Below are positions 34,063-46,389 of a stretch of 64,000 nucleotides of DNA, piece after piece. The position numbers and the translations under genes were made by a program. The notes under the pieces were generated by a model. That model saw only the letters and a program-made list of their open reading frames with translations, made no database searches and had not been told where the DNA came from. This DNA is from Pneumocystis sp. 'macacae'. Taxonomy: Eukaryota > Ascomycota > Pneumocystomycetes > Pneumocystales > Pneumocystaceae. Position 1 is the stretch's first letter. Each line of letters starts with the position of its first letter. The stretch covers positions 62,001 through 126,000 of the forward strand of contig CM030727.1 in NCBI GenBank assembly GCA_018127085.1, given 5' to 3'.

Positions 34063-37000
34063 ATGATTTCTTTCAAAGAATCTATTGAAGATCAAAAAGA
34101 AAACATTGAACCATTACAACAAGGACGTTCTGTAAGAAGTTTAGCAAAAGCATTCTCAGGAGATCCATGTTCATTAAAAATAAAGAACGAACAAGAAAAA
34201 TGCGTTTTTGAGTCTGAAATTGAGAATTCAGATGATCATGATGATCCTTTGGATGTTTGGATTAAATATATCAAATGGACAAATGAAACCTATCCCCATG
34301 GTCAAAGTGTTGAAAGCGGGCTTGTTCCATTATTGGAAAGGTGCATTCGCCGTTTTGTTGGAGTTCCTTATTATAAAGAAGATCCCCGATACCTAAAAAT
34401 ATGGATCCAATATATGAAATATATAGATGATCCTAGGGAAATATTTTGCTTTTTAGCGTATAATGGTATTGGGCAATCATTAAGTACGTTTTATGAGGAG
34501 TATGCAAGTTTTCTTGAAGGAAATGGGAGGTATTTAATTTTATATTTTGGGTTTTTTTTTCTAATAATCAATAGAAAATTTCAAGCAAATGAAATATATC
34601 AACTTGGGATTGAAAGAAAAGCACGACCATTCGATCGTTTACAACGAAAGTACAACGAGTTTCTGAAAAGGTCCATCGAAAATCCTTCTATCAGTGGACC
34701 AAGTTCCCCTGCTTTAGCACCTATTCGTTCTGTTCTATCTACAAAATTTTTATCTAATCTTAATGATTCAGATGGTATAGTTCATTCAAATAATACGAAA
34801 AGGTCATCAGAAATGTCACGTATAAATGTATATGTTGATTCCGAAAATAATGAAAGATTTACTAAAGGTTTCAAAACTAGTAAGTGGGATAATATCGGAA
34901 CAATACAAGAAAGAAGAAAAGAAAATTATCAAGAAGCTAAACCGTGGGTTGGAGAAAAACTTCCTATGAAAAAACAAAACCAACAACTTCTATTTACGGA
35001 AAAGTTTACAGTTTTTCGTGATGAAGTATCCTAAATTAAATATACTATTTTATACTAATAAATAATAGGAGAATGAAACATTTAAAGAATCATTGGCTCA
35101 ATTTGAAAATCCACCTGTGCCTAAAAAAGAAGAAAAAATTATAGTTAATTTAGAAGCAATATATTGTAAAAATGAAGAATTTTCATTAGATGAATTAAAA
35201 GCTAAAGCAATGGGTTTACTAGGGAAAACTTGGAATAATGATGTATCAGATAATACAGCAGTTCCATTATATGTTGGAATTAAAGCACCATTAAAAGGTT
35301 TGATTTTAAACATAAAAATTTTTTTATTCATATTACAATAGATTCATTTCAAGTATTTGATCCCTCTAAAAAACAAGCATCTCCTACTATTAATACAAAA
35401 GCAGCTTTAGCAGATATTTTTGATATTTTTAACCAACCTTTAAAATGCGAACAATCTGATATTAGTTCAGATGAAAATAATGATGAGGCTATATATCAAG
35501 ATAATTCAATGCAAAGACACACAGAGAATACAGTTTGGTCTCAAGATTCGTTAAATGATAAAATTTATACAAATAGTTTTAGTGAAGAAAATAAAGATAT
35601 TAGTTACAAGAATCAGGATGGAAATGTAAAAACTTTTGAGAAAAACGGAAAAAATGAAAAAGTTCAAGTTTATGATGCTTTTACTACGCCAAATCATGAA
35701 AATATATCTTCAATTCCACTTGATAAATATAGTTCATCCATTAATTTAACACCTATTATTAAAAATAATGAACAATTTTTATTAAGTCGTTTAGGACCTG
35801 AAAAAAAAGAAAAAGTAAGACTTAATGAAGAGAGTGATCCAATGAGTTCACCCTTTCAAGAATCTGTATCTCATAGTTCTTGTTTAAACTTAGAAAAAAA
35901 AAAACCGGCACATTCCACATCATTTAAGCATCAATCTTTATCAAATTGTCATATTATAAAAGAGGCTATTTGTAATCCATTTGAAGATAATATTCAAAAA
36001 ACTATACTTTCAAATTTAAATTTTTCAAATTTTTGCACTAATTTTTATAATTTTTCAGATAAAATATATGGAAAATTAGATCTTGAACGTTTTAATAAGC
36101 CATTATTTAAAAAGTCTTTACACAATAATCAGGATTTATTAATAAAATTAGGCGAAAATGCTAGTTATTCTATAAAAAAAAAACTTGGAGAAGGTGCATT
36201 TGCATTTATATATTTAGCAGAAACTAGAAATTCATCAAATTCCACACCGCAGTTAAAAGCTATTAAAGTTGAGCGTTCTGGTATACCTTGGGAGTTTTAT
36301 ATAATACGACAAGTAAAGTATCGTCTTAATTTGCATCGTGCATTAGAGTCTATTATTGATGTATATGAAATGTATATTTATCGTGATGTTGGGTTTTTAA
36401 TAATGAAATATCGAGATCAGGGAACGATTCTTGATTTAGTTAATATGTTTAAAGTAGAAACAGGTAATGGTATAGATGAGGTTCTTGTTATATTTTTTAC
36501 TATAGAACTTTTAAGAACATTAGAACAATTACACAATAAACATATTCTTCATGGGGATTTAAAACCGGATAATTGTCTTGTTCGTTTTGATCCTGTTGAA
36601 ACAGAGTGGCTTGCTAAATATCAAAAAGATGGATCAGGCGGATGGGCTTCTAAAGGAATCGTAATTATAGATTTTGGAAGAGGAATAGATTTAAAAATGT
36701 TTTCCCCTCAAGTACAGTTTGTAATTGATTCACAAACAGACGAACATGATTGTGCAGAAATGCGAGAAGCAAGACCATGGACTTATCAAATTGATTACCA
36801 CGGATTAGCTACTATAATTCATACACTTCTTTTTGGTAAACATATTGAAATAGTTCCAGAAAAAACGTTAGGATTAGGTGCAGTGCGTAAAAAGTATCGT
36901 TTAACTAATGGATTTAAAAGATATTGGCAACAAGATCTCTGGAAAAGATTATTTGATTTGCTACTAAATCCAGTAGCCAATTCTGGTGAGAAAGGTCTTC

Positions 37001-37128
37001 CTATTACAGAAAATCTTAAACAAATACGTGAGGAAATGGAGGAATGGCTTGTAGAAAATTGTGAAAAAGGAGTTGGTCTTAAAGGAATTATATGGAAAAT
37101 CGAAACGTTATTGCAAGAACGAAAGTAA
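34063..37128 (+). CDS. BUB1: Spindle checkpoint kinase Bub1
   Basis: This is the spindle assembly checkpoint kinase. The N-terminal Mad3/Bub1 TPR region reads ENIEPLQQGRSVRSLAK (a KEN-type start: QKENIEP), LDVWIKYIKWTNETYPHG, GLVPLLERCIRRFVG, YLKIWIQYMKYIDDPREIF, NEIYQLGIERKARPFDRLQR. A long linker follows. The C-terminal kinase domain has the glycine loop LGEGAFAFIYLA, the ATP lysine AIKVE, the catalytic loop HILHGDLKPDNCLV and IDFGRGIDL. Introns lie at about 34531-34573, about 35026-35069 and about 35300-35340. The presence of a complete kinase rules out a Mad3-only protein. Confidence 0.95.
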
Positions 37129-37935
37129 TATTAAATGACATATAGATTAAAATGAATATTTCATATTTAAATAATTCAAATTGATTTAAGTTTTAATTTA
37201 AAAAATGTAAATATTTTAATTAATATATAATTTTGGAAAATAAATGTAAATTTATTTTATAGATATATATAAACTATTTATATAAATATATTCATTGGAT
37301 ATGTAGATCTGAATTAGCTTTAACTTATTTTTCATCTAGATTTTTATAAAATTTAGTATTTTAATTAAAAGGAATCTTATTTATTTTATAAATAAATTGG
37401 CATTTATATAATGTTTAGTTTTTTATAAGAATTATTAGATAAAATATTTTAATAGCGTTTAATTCATACATTTTTATCAAAAGTAAAATATAAATAAATT
37501 AAATACTCAATATACATATAAAACTTATGAAAATCTCAATTGTCTATATTTAAATAAAAACTTTATTAATAAAATTATAAAACAATTTAAATAATAATAA
37601 TTTTTTAAAATATATATTTTTAAGTTATAAGAAATTTTTTAGTAATTTAGAAATATTATTTTCAATTAAAATATTCATAAATAATTTAAAGCATTCATCG
37701 TTCAGCAATTTTTATAAATTTATCAAATCTTACAAGAACTATTAATTTAAAAAAATTGATAAAAAATATAAGAAATAATTATAAACACAGTATATTTTTT
37801 TATAACATATATTTAGTATTTTTTTATTTTTTATTATATATATATTTAAAAATTGCAAATATTTTTTAAATAAAATATACAATTTTATAAAATATTTAAG
37901 GAAAAAAAATATTCAACATATTTAGAAAACAGAAA
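37129..37935. other. AT-rich spacer, 0.8 kb
   Basis: Very AT-rich; no gene, RNA or repeat is recognised. Confidence 0.5.
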
Positions 37936-39182
37936 ATGAGCAGAACAGGCCGCCAAACATTTAATCAAATGGCAGCAATGCTTCGTGCTAGAACTAGTAA
38001 CAATGGACAAGGAAGTGGGAGCAATAATCATAGTGCACTCATAGGAATAGGGCTAATTGCTGGTCTTGCTGGTCTTGGTACATTAGTAAATTTGTCACTA
38101 TATAATGGTAAACTAGAAAATCATATTACTGAAACAGAAGTAAAAAAATACTAATTGTAATAGTGGATGGTGGCCACCGTGCTATTAAGTCTTTGTATTT
38201 GAATCATAAAAAATAATTAACAAGAGACTAGATATAGTCGAATTTCCGGAATTAGTCCAAAGATATATAATGAAGGAACTCATTTTTTTATTCCTTGGTT
38301 TGAAACGCCGCAAATTTATGATGTTCGTGCTAAACCAAGAAATATTGCATCTCTTACAGGGACCAAAGGTTGTTTATTTAGTTTTAAAAGAAAATTGATT
38401 GTTAATAGCAATGAAGACTTACAAATGGTTAATATAACATGTCGTGTTCTTTCTAGGCCTAATGTTACTGCTCTTCCAACAATATATCGTACTCTTGGCA
38501 CTGATTATGATGAACGAGTTCTTCCTTCAATTGTTAATGAAGTTTTGAAAAGTGTTGTTGCACAATTTAATGCAAGCCAGCTTATTACACAAAGAGAGAA
38601 GGTTCTATTTACTCTACAACCTATATTTTATTGATTACATGATAGGTATCAAAATTAGTTCGAGAAAATCTTGTTCGTCGAGCTCGTATATTTAATATAG
38701 AGCTTGATGATGTTTCATGTATTTTTATCAATGAAAGTTTTAAACAATACTAATTTCCATAGTAACACATGGTTTATTCAACTATTTTATCTAAATTATA
38801 TAAATATATTAATAATTTAAATAGTTCAATTTTCTCCTGAATTTACTGCTGCAGTAGAAGCTAAACAGGTCGCACAACAAGAAACACAAAGAGCCGCATA
38901 TTTAGTAGATCGTGCTCGTCAAGAAAAGGTTTATCAATTTCAATATTATCTTTTTTTAATAGTATTTAGCAAGGTGCTATTGTCAGAGCTCAGGGAGAAG
39001 CAAAATCAGCAGAACTTATTGGAGAAGCTATTAAAAAAAGTAAAGGATTTTTGGAACTTAGAAGAATTGAAGCTGCTAGAGATATTTCACGTATTCTTGC
39101 TGAAGGTAATAATAAAGTATTTTTAAATTCAGAAAATTTAATGCTTAATGTTACTGAGCAAAAGTATGAAATAAATAGTTAA
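37936..39182 (+). CDS. PHB2: Prohibitin 2
   Basis: This is an inner-mitochondrial-membrane prohibitin that forms ring complexes with Phb1. After a Gly-rich start and one membrane segment ([19 protein letters not shown]), the SPFH domain reads [80 protein letters not shown]. The coiled coil follows: [36 protein letters not shown]. The end is ...KYEINS. Seven or more introns are inferred. One internal exon, TAACACATG at 38763-38771, is only 9 nt; with its neighbours it encodes the SLTHV link before QFSPEF. Confidence 0.95.
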
Positions 39183-39312
39183 TACAATGATCTAATAAGA
39201 AATAGGGATGAAACAGTAAAAAAATAAGACCTGTCAAAGACAGCTTTTATTCATATATAATATATTTCTCTTTATGTAAATCGTAAAAACCATACTTTTA
39301 CCCAATACATGC

Positions 39313-40026
39313 TTAAATATTCCCCTTCAAAATGCGTTCTGCCAACTTCTCTTTAGCCATTTGATAAGCATTTATAAGTCCTTTTTCACTTAGATCGACT
39401 TGAACAATCCCATCAGAGAATGAAGGTCGTGAAATACGTGAAACAATAACTGATGGCTCTGTTTCTACAATAATTCTATATAATATTAAGAATGTTAATA
39501 AAAACTTGTATATTAGACCCATCGTCACATATTTCGTTCACTGCAAGAGAAAGCAAGTCATAATTTTCAAGTAATACATGTTTGTCAATAAGCATTCTTA
39601 GATCCATTAGAGACTTAAGAAGCAATAAATTATTTAACGTACTTAAAAAGCATTTCCAATGTATCTTTTAATGTCGTTAATACCTCATATAATATCAATT
39701 CATTCTCATCTTGTCCACCAATCACATAGATCGTAATATCTACCGATGATTTATATACAACTGTATGATTTTCATACAAAATCACATCATTATTAGTCTT
39801 TTTTGTTTTTTCCCAAAGTCCTTTCTCAAATATTCGTTGTTCTTTTACTGTTGGATAAAGATTTGGATGAACATAGCCAGCTTGTGGAATTTCATGGGGA
39901 GATTGACAGTACTTAGCAAACAAACGATTACCTGTTGAATCCAGCTAAAAACATCAGTTTTTATATAAAAAGAAGCCCAGAAACAATCAAAATGGCATGA
40001 ATCGTATAAAGTGTAAGATTCATCAT
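39313..40026 (-). CDS. RET3: Coatomer subunit zeta
   Basis: Zeta-COP is a small subunit of the COPI coat in Golgi-to-ER transport. Spliced, it reads MMNLTLYTIHAILI|LDSTGNRLFAKYC, then WEKTKKTNNDVILYENHTVV, YKSSVDITIYVIGGQDENEL, LMDLRMLIDKHVLLENYDLL, VNEICDDG, IIVETEPSVIVSRIS, ending LAERILKGNI. The longin-like fold and the EICDDG block are typical. Two tandem ATGs open the gene; I used the first. Three or four short introns are present. Confidence 0.92.
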
Positions 40027-40209
40027 GTATATCTATATGACTTCAAAGCAAAATAAGTGAAGGTCGTTGACATGACAACAAAGTAGTTATGGAAATCTGA
40101 ATTTTTTCTTTTTTTGAAAAATACATAAGGATGAGCTTTTAAATAATATATAGGATTATGTAGAAGATATTACGTTAAAAAGTATTTTTTCAAAAGAATT
40201 ACATTTTTT

Positions 40210-43200
40210 TTAAATGTGCTTATGAGCTTTGGTTTTTATGCGAGTATTAATGTTATTTTTTCCCATCATTATCTTAACTGAAGAAACACAAAGAGGAGAG
40301 AGAAGCTCAGAATCTCTAAGGGAGTGAATAAGTTCTTTTTCTTTTGGGAAAGCCTTCTCCTTGTCACTCAGATACGGATCAACCGGTAAAGAATCCCAAT
40401 ATGCAAGAATACTGCGTATCGCTTTTCCTTTTTTTGTGGATCCAGGCTGTAACTTAATTTTATATTTATATTTAGCCATAGAAGAATATGGTGCACAAAC
40501 AGGAATCGCTTCAATTAATATATCATCTGGTAGTGGAAAAGATATAAATGAATCTAAATTTATTTCATAATCCTTAAAAAAGTTAGATTATATAAAAAAG
40601 AAAAAAGATTACTTTTTTATTATTAAATATGTGAAAATTTTCTTTTTTTTGCAAAAAAATATTTTTTTTTTCAAAATCATTTTGAAGAATTGTTTGTTTA
40701 TTGTTACAATTACTTTTTTGAGAAAGTTTCTTTACATTCTTATCTATTACGACTTTTTTTTTATTTTTATCTTCTAATTTTTCTTTTTTTTTAGATGGTT
40801 TATTAGATCCTAGCAACTCCATTCGTAAAGCTCTATCATCTTCGTCTTGATCTGCATATTTAAGCATTATTTTTTTCAATTTTCCCTTTTTTCCTCTTAC
40901 ACTTGTTGATAATAATGAAGTATTTCTTTCATTTAATTTACTTGGATATATTTGCTCTGAATTTAAATTATTTTGATTACAATCTATATCGTATTCTTTA
41001 AAATCTTGATTTGTTTTTTCATTATGTTCGCTTAGTTGAGTTTTTTTTATTCTCATATTTTTCATGTCTCGTCTTTCCTTTATACTTATTCTTTTTTTTC
41101 TTATTTTCTCATAAGAAGCACATATATCTGAAATAATCTGGTTATTTGATACTAATGGTTCAACATATTCTTCTATATCATATTTATCTTCATTTTTTAC
41201 TTTCTGTATAGTTTCTGTTAATGTATCTTTTAAATTTATTGATAAATTTTCACAATTATTAGATTTATCAAAATTATCCCCATTGATTTTAAGATTATTA
41301 ATACTTATTTTCTGTTCTTTATCATTGAACGAAAAATCAGCTATTTCTTCTGCAACAGATATAACTTCTTCATTCGATATCATATGAACTAATAAGTCAT
41401 TTTCATTATTTCTAGATAATTTATTTTCAAAACGACGTGTTTTACTAACTTCATCAATAGTCCATAGAATTCCATATCCAAGAATAAGTTGTGATGGTGG
41501 CAAAAAATTCTTTTTCCCTTGAATCGTAAATGTTCCTGTTGTTGAACATTCATCTTCAATTTTTAAAACTTGATCATAATAAACCCTAAAAATGTATTAT
41601 TAATATATTCATATCTATATATATAATATATTACCACCATGCGCTTGTAACAATTTTATTAGTCCTAAAATAATTAGTACAACTTGAAAAATAATTTTAA
41701 GTTATACCATGCATTTGACTTAGCTATTGAAAATGCTCCAGCTTGATTAAGAGTACTTGGAGGAATAAAGGATAAATCAAGAGTATTTTTAATAATAACG
41801 ACTGCTGCATCTTCCAAATCAGCATGTACATATATATCATTTTTGGAAAAATGATTTTGGATTAAAATTCTGTTTTGCAATAAATCATGTCCTGCTAATA
41901 CCAAATACCCATCTGAACTAATAAACCATAAAAATTTTTCAAACCATTGTAAATTTCTCATAGGAACTATTTTTTTTTTTTCTTGTGCTGTATTCCTTTT
42001 TAGATCAGATTTAATTTTACGTTCTGCATTTTTCAAAGCCTTAGAAGATGCAGCTATTGTTTTTTCTTCTTTTATTGACGCTGCCTTTTTTTTTTCATAA
42101 TAATCTCTAGCATTTGCTTAATTTAATTAGTACTAAAAATATTATAGGTAGATAATTTTACTCCATGCATTCAAAGATAATTTAATATCAATATTTAGTG
42201 TTTCCATCTGGTCTCTTTGATTATTCAACAAATCAGATACTAAATCATCCCCATAAATACTATCATTTGAATATGAACAAGGTAATTTAATTGTAATAGT
42301 ATTCGAGTCTAGTTTAAGAGGAAGCAATATTATTTCAGCAGCAGGATTACCATATTCTTTTTCTGTTTTTATTAACTTAGCAATATCCTCCCTAATTATT
42401 TATTAAAATAAATCATATTATTATATAATATCTCTATTTTACCAATCCATACTTTGTAAAATACATGTGTTAACTGCTTTAATAGTTTCATCAACCTAAA
42501 TAAATTATTATGACAATCTAGTGTTCTATAAACATACAATTTCTTGATTTTTTTCAATAGCCTTTGCTTTTTTTATACAAATACTTTGAAATTCTTGTAA
42601 ATCATCAATTTTTTTTTGGTGTTCTTCTTTTGTTATTTGTAAACGTCGATAAGCAATATCTTCTTGGTTTTTTAACTTCATATCAAATTTTTGAGATTCC
42701 AATGAAGAAAAATATTTGTCTATACAACTATTATATCCATTATCGAACGCAATAATAGAATAATTTGGATTATTAGAATATTGTTTTGGAATAAACGGAT
42801 TAAAATCTATATATATTCTCGTAGAATCTGGTGCAGACTCTTCTGTAATATCATTTAAGTTAAATTTGGTTTTCGATTCAATTTTTTGAACAATATATCC
42901 TGTGACAAAACCTTCTTCACATTTTTTGATAAGATCATCTGCTTTCTGAAACGATAAAAGTAAATGATCTAGATTAATAGTTTCTAATAAATTAGTAAAT
43001 AAAACGAGGAAATAAACAGAAATAAATAAACTATTAATTATCAATATACTAACCTATATTACGATAAAACTCATCAATTTTCATATCAGGGTCAATATTT
43101 GCATCTCTTATAATGTGCTCAATAAGCGCGTTTCCATAGTTGCTAAGTTCCCAAGAAACTAGTTTCTTCAAAGGAAGTTCTCTTGGTTTTTTTTCTTTTT

Positions 43201-43880
43201 TTGATGTTCTTTTAAAAGAAGCCGGTAGAAGCATTTTTTCAGATATAGATTCTTCATTTAGACTTAGATACTTGTCTTTTAACGCTTTTATTAAAGAGAG
43301 TAGAGCATCTTTTGTCATCTTTTCAATTTGTCTATTTTGAGAAAGTGCGGGTGTAATCTGATATAATTGGCCAACAGAAAACTGTTGGTGCATTGCGCCT
43401 GGACGCACAAATCGAAGAAGAGAGAGTATTTTCATATCACTGTCTGTCAAAAGAATATTTCCAGCAGCGTAAAATTCAAAAATAAGATAGTAATAAGGCT
43501 TAAACGATTCTATCGCTTCAGATCCACCACCAAAACCAAAATATACAATTCTATCAGTATTAATCTGCTTCAAAGATACAAGGCGCTTTGATTTCAAATG
43601 CTTGCGCAGTTTTGCACAAAATTGAGAAGGTAATGTTGCTGTTTCACGGACGTAACATGTCAGATGGATTCTAGACCCACTTTCTACAAGAAGATATTCC
43701 TTACGCCCTGATGCTGAAAATTTAAACTGGAAAATACGTTCTGAAATATCATATATATTTTGCAATCGTAATCCTATTAATTTTTGTAGCTCACTTACAA
43801 CACTCTTTAAATCTAAAATACTAGGTTGTTAACAATTAATTAAAACTGATATTCAAAAAGTACTTGAGCTTTTGCTTCAT
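40210..43880 (-). CDS. RQC2: Rqc2/NEMF (Tae2) ribosome quality control factor
   Basis: Rqc2 binds stalled 60S subunits, recruits the Ltn1 ligase and directs C-terminal Ala/Thr tailing. A first exon MKQKL joins ILDLKSVVSELQKLIGLRLQ, NIYDISERIFQFKF, RIHLTCYVRETATLPSQFCA, LRKHLKSKRLVSLKQ, FEFYAAGNILLTDSDMKIL. The middle has a coiled coil (about 42530-42700), then NFACT-R: WFEKFLWFISSDGYLVLAGH, FSKNDIYVHADLEDAAVVII. An acidic/Lys-rich region follows, and the C-terminal domain reads MAKYKYKIKLQPGSTKKGKA. About nine introns are needed. The order NFACT-N, coiled coil, NFACT-R, NFACT-C matches NEMF. Confidence 0.93.
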
Positions 43881-45007
43881 TCTAAATATATATTTATAAT
43901 TTTACGTTAATATTTATCATTATTCTTGGTTTTTAAAGTTTTATTTAGTATTTTTAACATAAATCGTTACAACTGCGATAATGTATAAAATCGGTTACTT
44001 AAGTAAATTCAAAAAATTAAAATTAGAGACTATTTTATAATAAGTATTAAAATAATGTATTATCTATTAAACACGAATATTTATTTTAATAGAATCATTT
44101 TTTGTGCTTTATATATTGTTTTTGAATTTTAATTAAATTGAAAGCCTTTTTAAAACGTTATAAATAATAAATAATTTTATGTTAATAGGAAAAATATAAA
44201 ACATTTTAGAAATTAAACTAAAACGTAAAAATAAATATAGCTTAACATTTTAAAAAAATATTCTTTATATTTTTCTATTAACAAAGTTAGTGCCTTTTTC
44301 AAATTATTTAAAACATTTTTCTTTCAAAATAAATAAAATTTTCTTATAATATTTTATTGTATTATGTATTTATTAACACTTTTTAGCAAATATTAATGCA
44401 TTTTATATACTTTTTAAGTTAACTTGGAATATATCTTTTTTTGAAGTTCTTCATGCACTATATATTAGAAAATGTATAATTTATATAAAAAACCTATAAA
44501 GTCAATTATAGACATCTAATTTGATTATTCACAATGTAAAACACATTTAATAAATATAACTTCTACGATTAATCATTTAATAAGTATTTCTGAAATAAGA
44601 GATATTTTTTCACAAACATTTAAAAAAGTTACTAGACACTTAAATATTATTTTAAAATTTATAATATATTTTATAAGTATAATCTTAAATGAGTTAAAAA
44701 CAAGAATAAATTATCACTAAAAAAATTCTTATAGAAATATTTATTTATTTTTAAGTATAAGAATTAAAATACATAAAAATACATAATTTAATTATATATT
44801 TTTTATATAAAGTTAATTTTCTTAAATTACGATAAGATTTTTGTGATTAAAATTTCAAAAAAAATGTAAGTTTACTTTCATGATTCTAAAAATATTTTTA
44901 ATTTATTTTTAAAGTTTTGACTGCTTTGATATGCTTATAGTGCTTTAAATTTTATAATCATCATTAATGGAGCAAAATTTTCAATATGATCTATAAAATA
45001 TAAAAAA
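43881..45007. other. Divergent RQC2/SUA5 spacer, 1.1 kb
   Basis: Very AT-rich. No ORF, RNA gene or repeat with support is seen. Confidence 0.5.
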
Positions 45008-46204
45008 ATGGAAGAAAATGTTTTTTTGACCAGAATTTTACCTGTATCTTCAGAATCGATTGAATTTTGCAAAGGAAGGTCAGAAAAGCATCATTTTGAT
45101 GCAAGTTCTTTAACAATTTCGTCATCCGATACCCTTAAAGCACTTGAAGAAGCTGTACAAGTTCTTAAAGAAGGGATATTTCCTATAGCATTTCCTACGG
45201 AAACGGTATATGGTTTGGGAGCGGACGTAACTAATTCAGAAGCAATTATGTCTATTTTTCAAGCCAAAAACCGTCCATCAGATAATCCTTTAATTATTCA
45301 TATATCGTCGCTTAATCAATTGCAACATATACTTCATTCTAATATTAAAAATATAGAAACAAGGGATCTTATTCCGTCTATTTACATACCGTTAATTGAT
45401 AGATTTTGGCCAGGTCCTCTTACTATTATTCTTCCAATTAAGAATTTTAAAGTTTCACCAATTGTAACTGCAAATAAAGATACAATAGCTATTAGGATGC
45501 CATCAAATCATGTCGCTTTGGCTATTATTGCTCTTTTCGATATGCCTATTGCAGCGCCATCTGCCAATATTTCAACAAGACCTTCATCAACACTTGCTTC
45601 ACATGTATATCACGATTTTAAAGGGAAAATTCCTATCATTATAGATGATGGCCCATGTCATATTGGTCTAGAAAGTACAGTGGTTGATGGTCTTGTAGAT
45701 CCTCCAATGATTTTAAGACCAGGAAGCATTACTATGGAACAAATCAAATCATGTGGGGGTAGATGGGAAAATGTTCTTATTTATATGCATAATGATATAA
45801 ATAAAATTTCAGAAGAAATTCCACGTGCACCAGGTATGAAATATAAACATTATTCACCTAAGGCAAAAGTTGTATTATTTGAATCTGCATCTGAAGAATC
45901 TGTAGTAAAATGGGTTATACAGAATATTGACGTTAATATTGAAAAAAGGACATTGATTGGGATTATGAGAACATTATATTGGAAAAAGGAACATTTAAAA
46001 GACATTTATTTAAAATGGAAAACTTTAGATTGCAAACTTGGACGTACTAGTAGTGAAATTACTAAAAATATTTTTTGTTCATTGAGAAATATGGACCTTC
46101 AAAATGTAAATATAATTCTTATCGAAGGGATTCCAGAACAAAATGAGGGATTAGCCATAATGAATAGAATTAGATGTTCAGCATCTATAATTGTTCTAAA
46201 TTAA
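45008..46204 (+). CDS. SUA5: Threonylcarbamoyl-AMP synthase (YrdC/Sua5)
   Basis: Sua5 makes threonylcarbamoyl-AMP from threonine, bicarbonate and ATP, the first step of the t6A37 tRNA modification. A single exon of 398 codons holds the YrdC domain (GIFPIAFPTETVYGLGADVT, IFQAKNRPSDNPLIIHI, FWPGPLTIILP, TIAIRMPSNHVALAIIA, PIAAPSANISTRPSSTLASH, CHIGLESTVVDGL, ILRPGSITMEQI). The Sua5 C-terminal domain follows after RAPGMKYKHYSPKAKVVLF. The N-terminus MEENVFLTRILPV is longer than in bacteria, as in other fungi. Intronless, unlike most neighbours. Confidence 0.97.
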   Translation: MEENVFLTRILPVSSESIEFCKGRSEKHHFDASSLTISSSDTLKALEEAVQVLKEGIFPIAFPTETVYGLGADVTNSEAIMSIFQAKNRPSDNPLIIHISSLNQLQHILHSNIKNIETRDLIPSIYIPLIDRFWPGPLTIILPIKNFKVSPIVTANKDTIAIRMPSNHVALAIIALFDMPIAAPSANISTRPSSTLASHVYHDFKGKIPIIIDDGPCHIGLESTVVDGLVDPPMILRPGSITMEQIKSCGGRWENVLIYMHNDINKISEEIPRAPGMKYKHYSPKAKVVLFESASEESVVKWVIQNIDVNIEKRTLIGIMRTLYWKKEHLKDIYLKWKTLDCKLGRTSSEITKNIFCSLRNMDLQNVNIILIEGIPEQNEGLAIMNRIRCSASIIVLN

Positions 46205-46389
46205 CCTTTTTTAACATTTATATTTTTTTGATTAACATTCACATTACTTCTAAAAATAAAATGTTTTATATTAATATGTATTTTAAAAATGATACATCAG
46301 AATCTCAACTAAAAATTTATTAATAATACAATTTTTATAAAACCTAATAATATAAAATCATGCAATTTTATTAACTTAGCAATACTATA

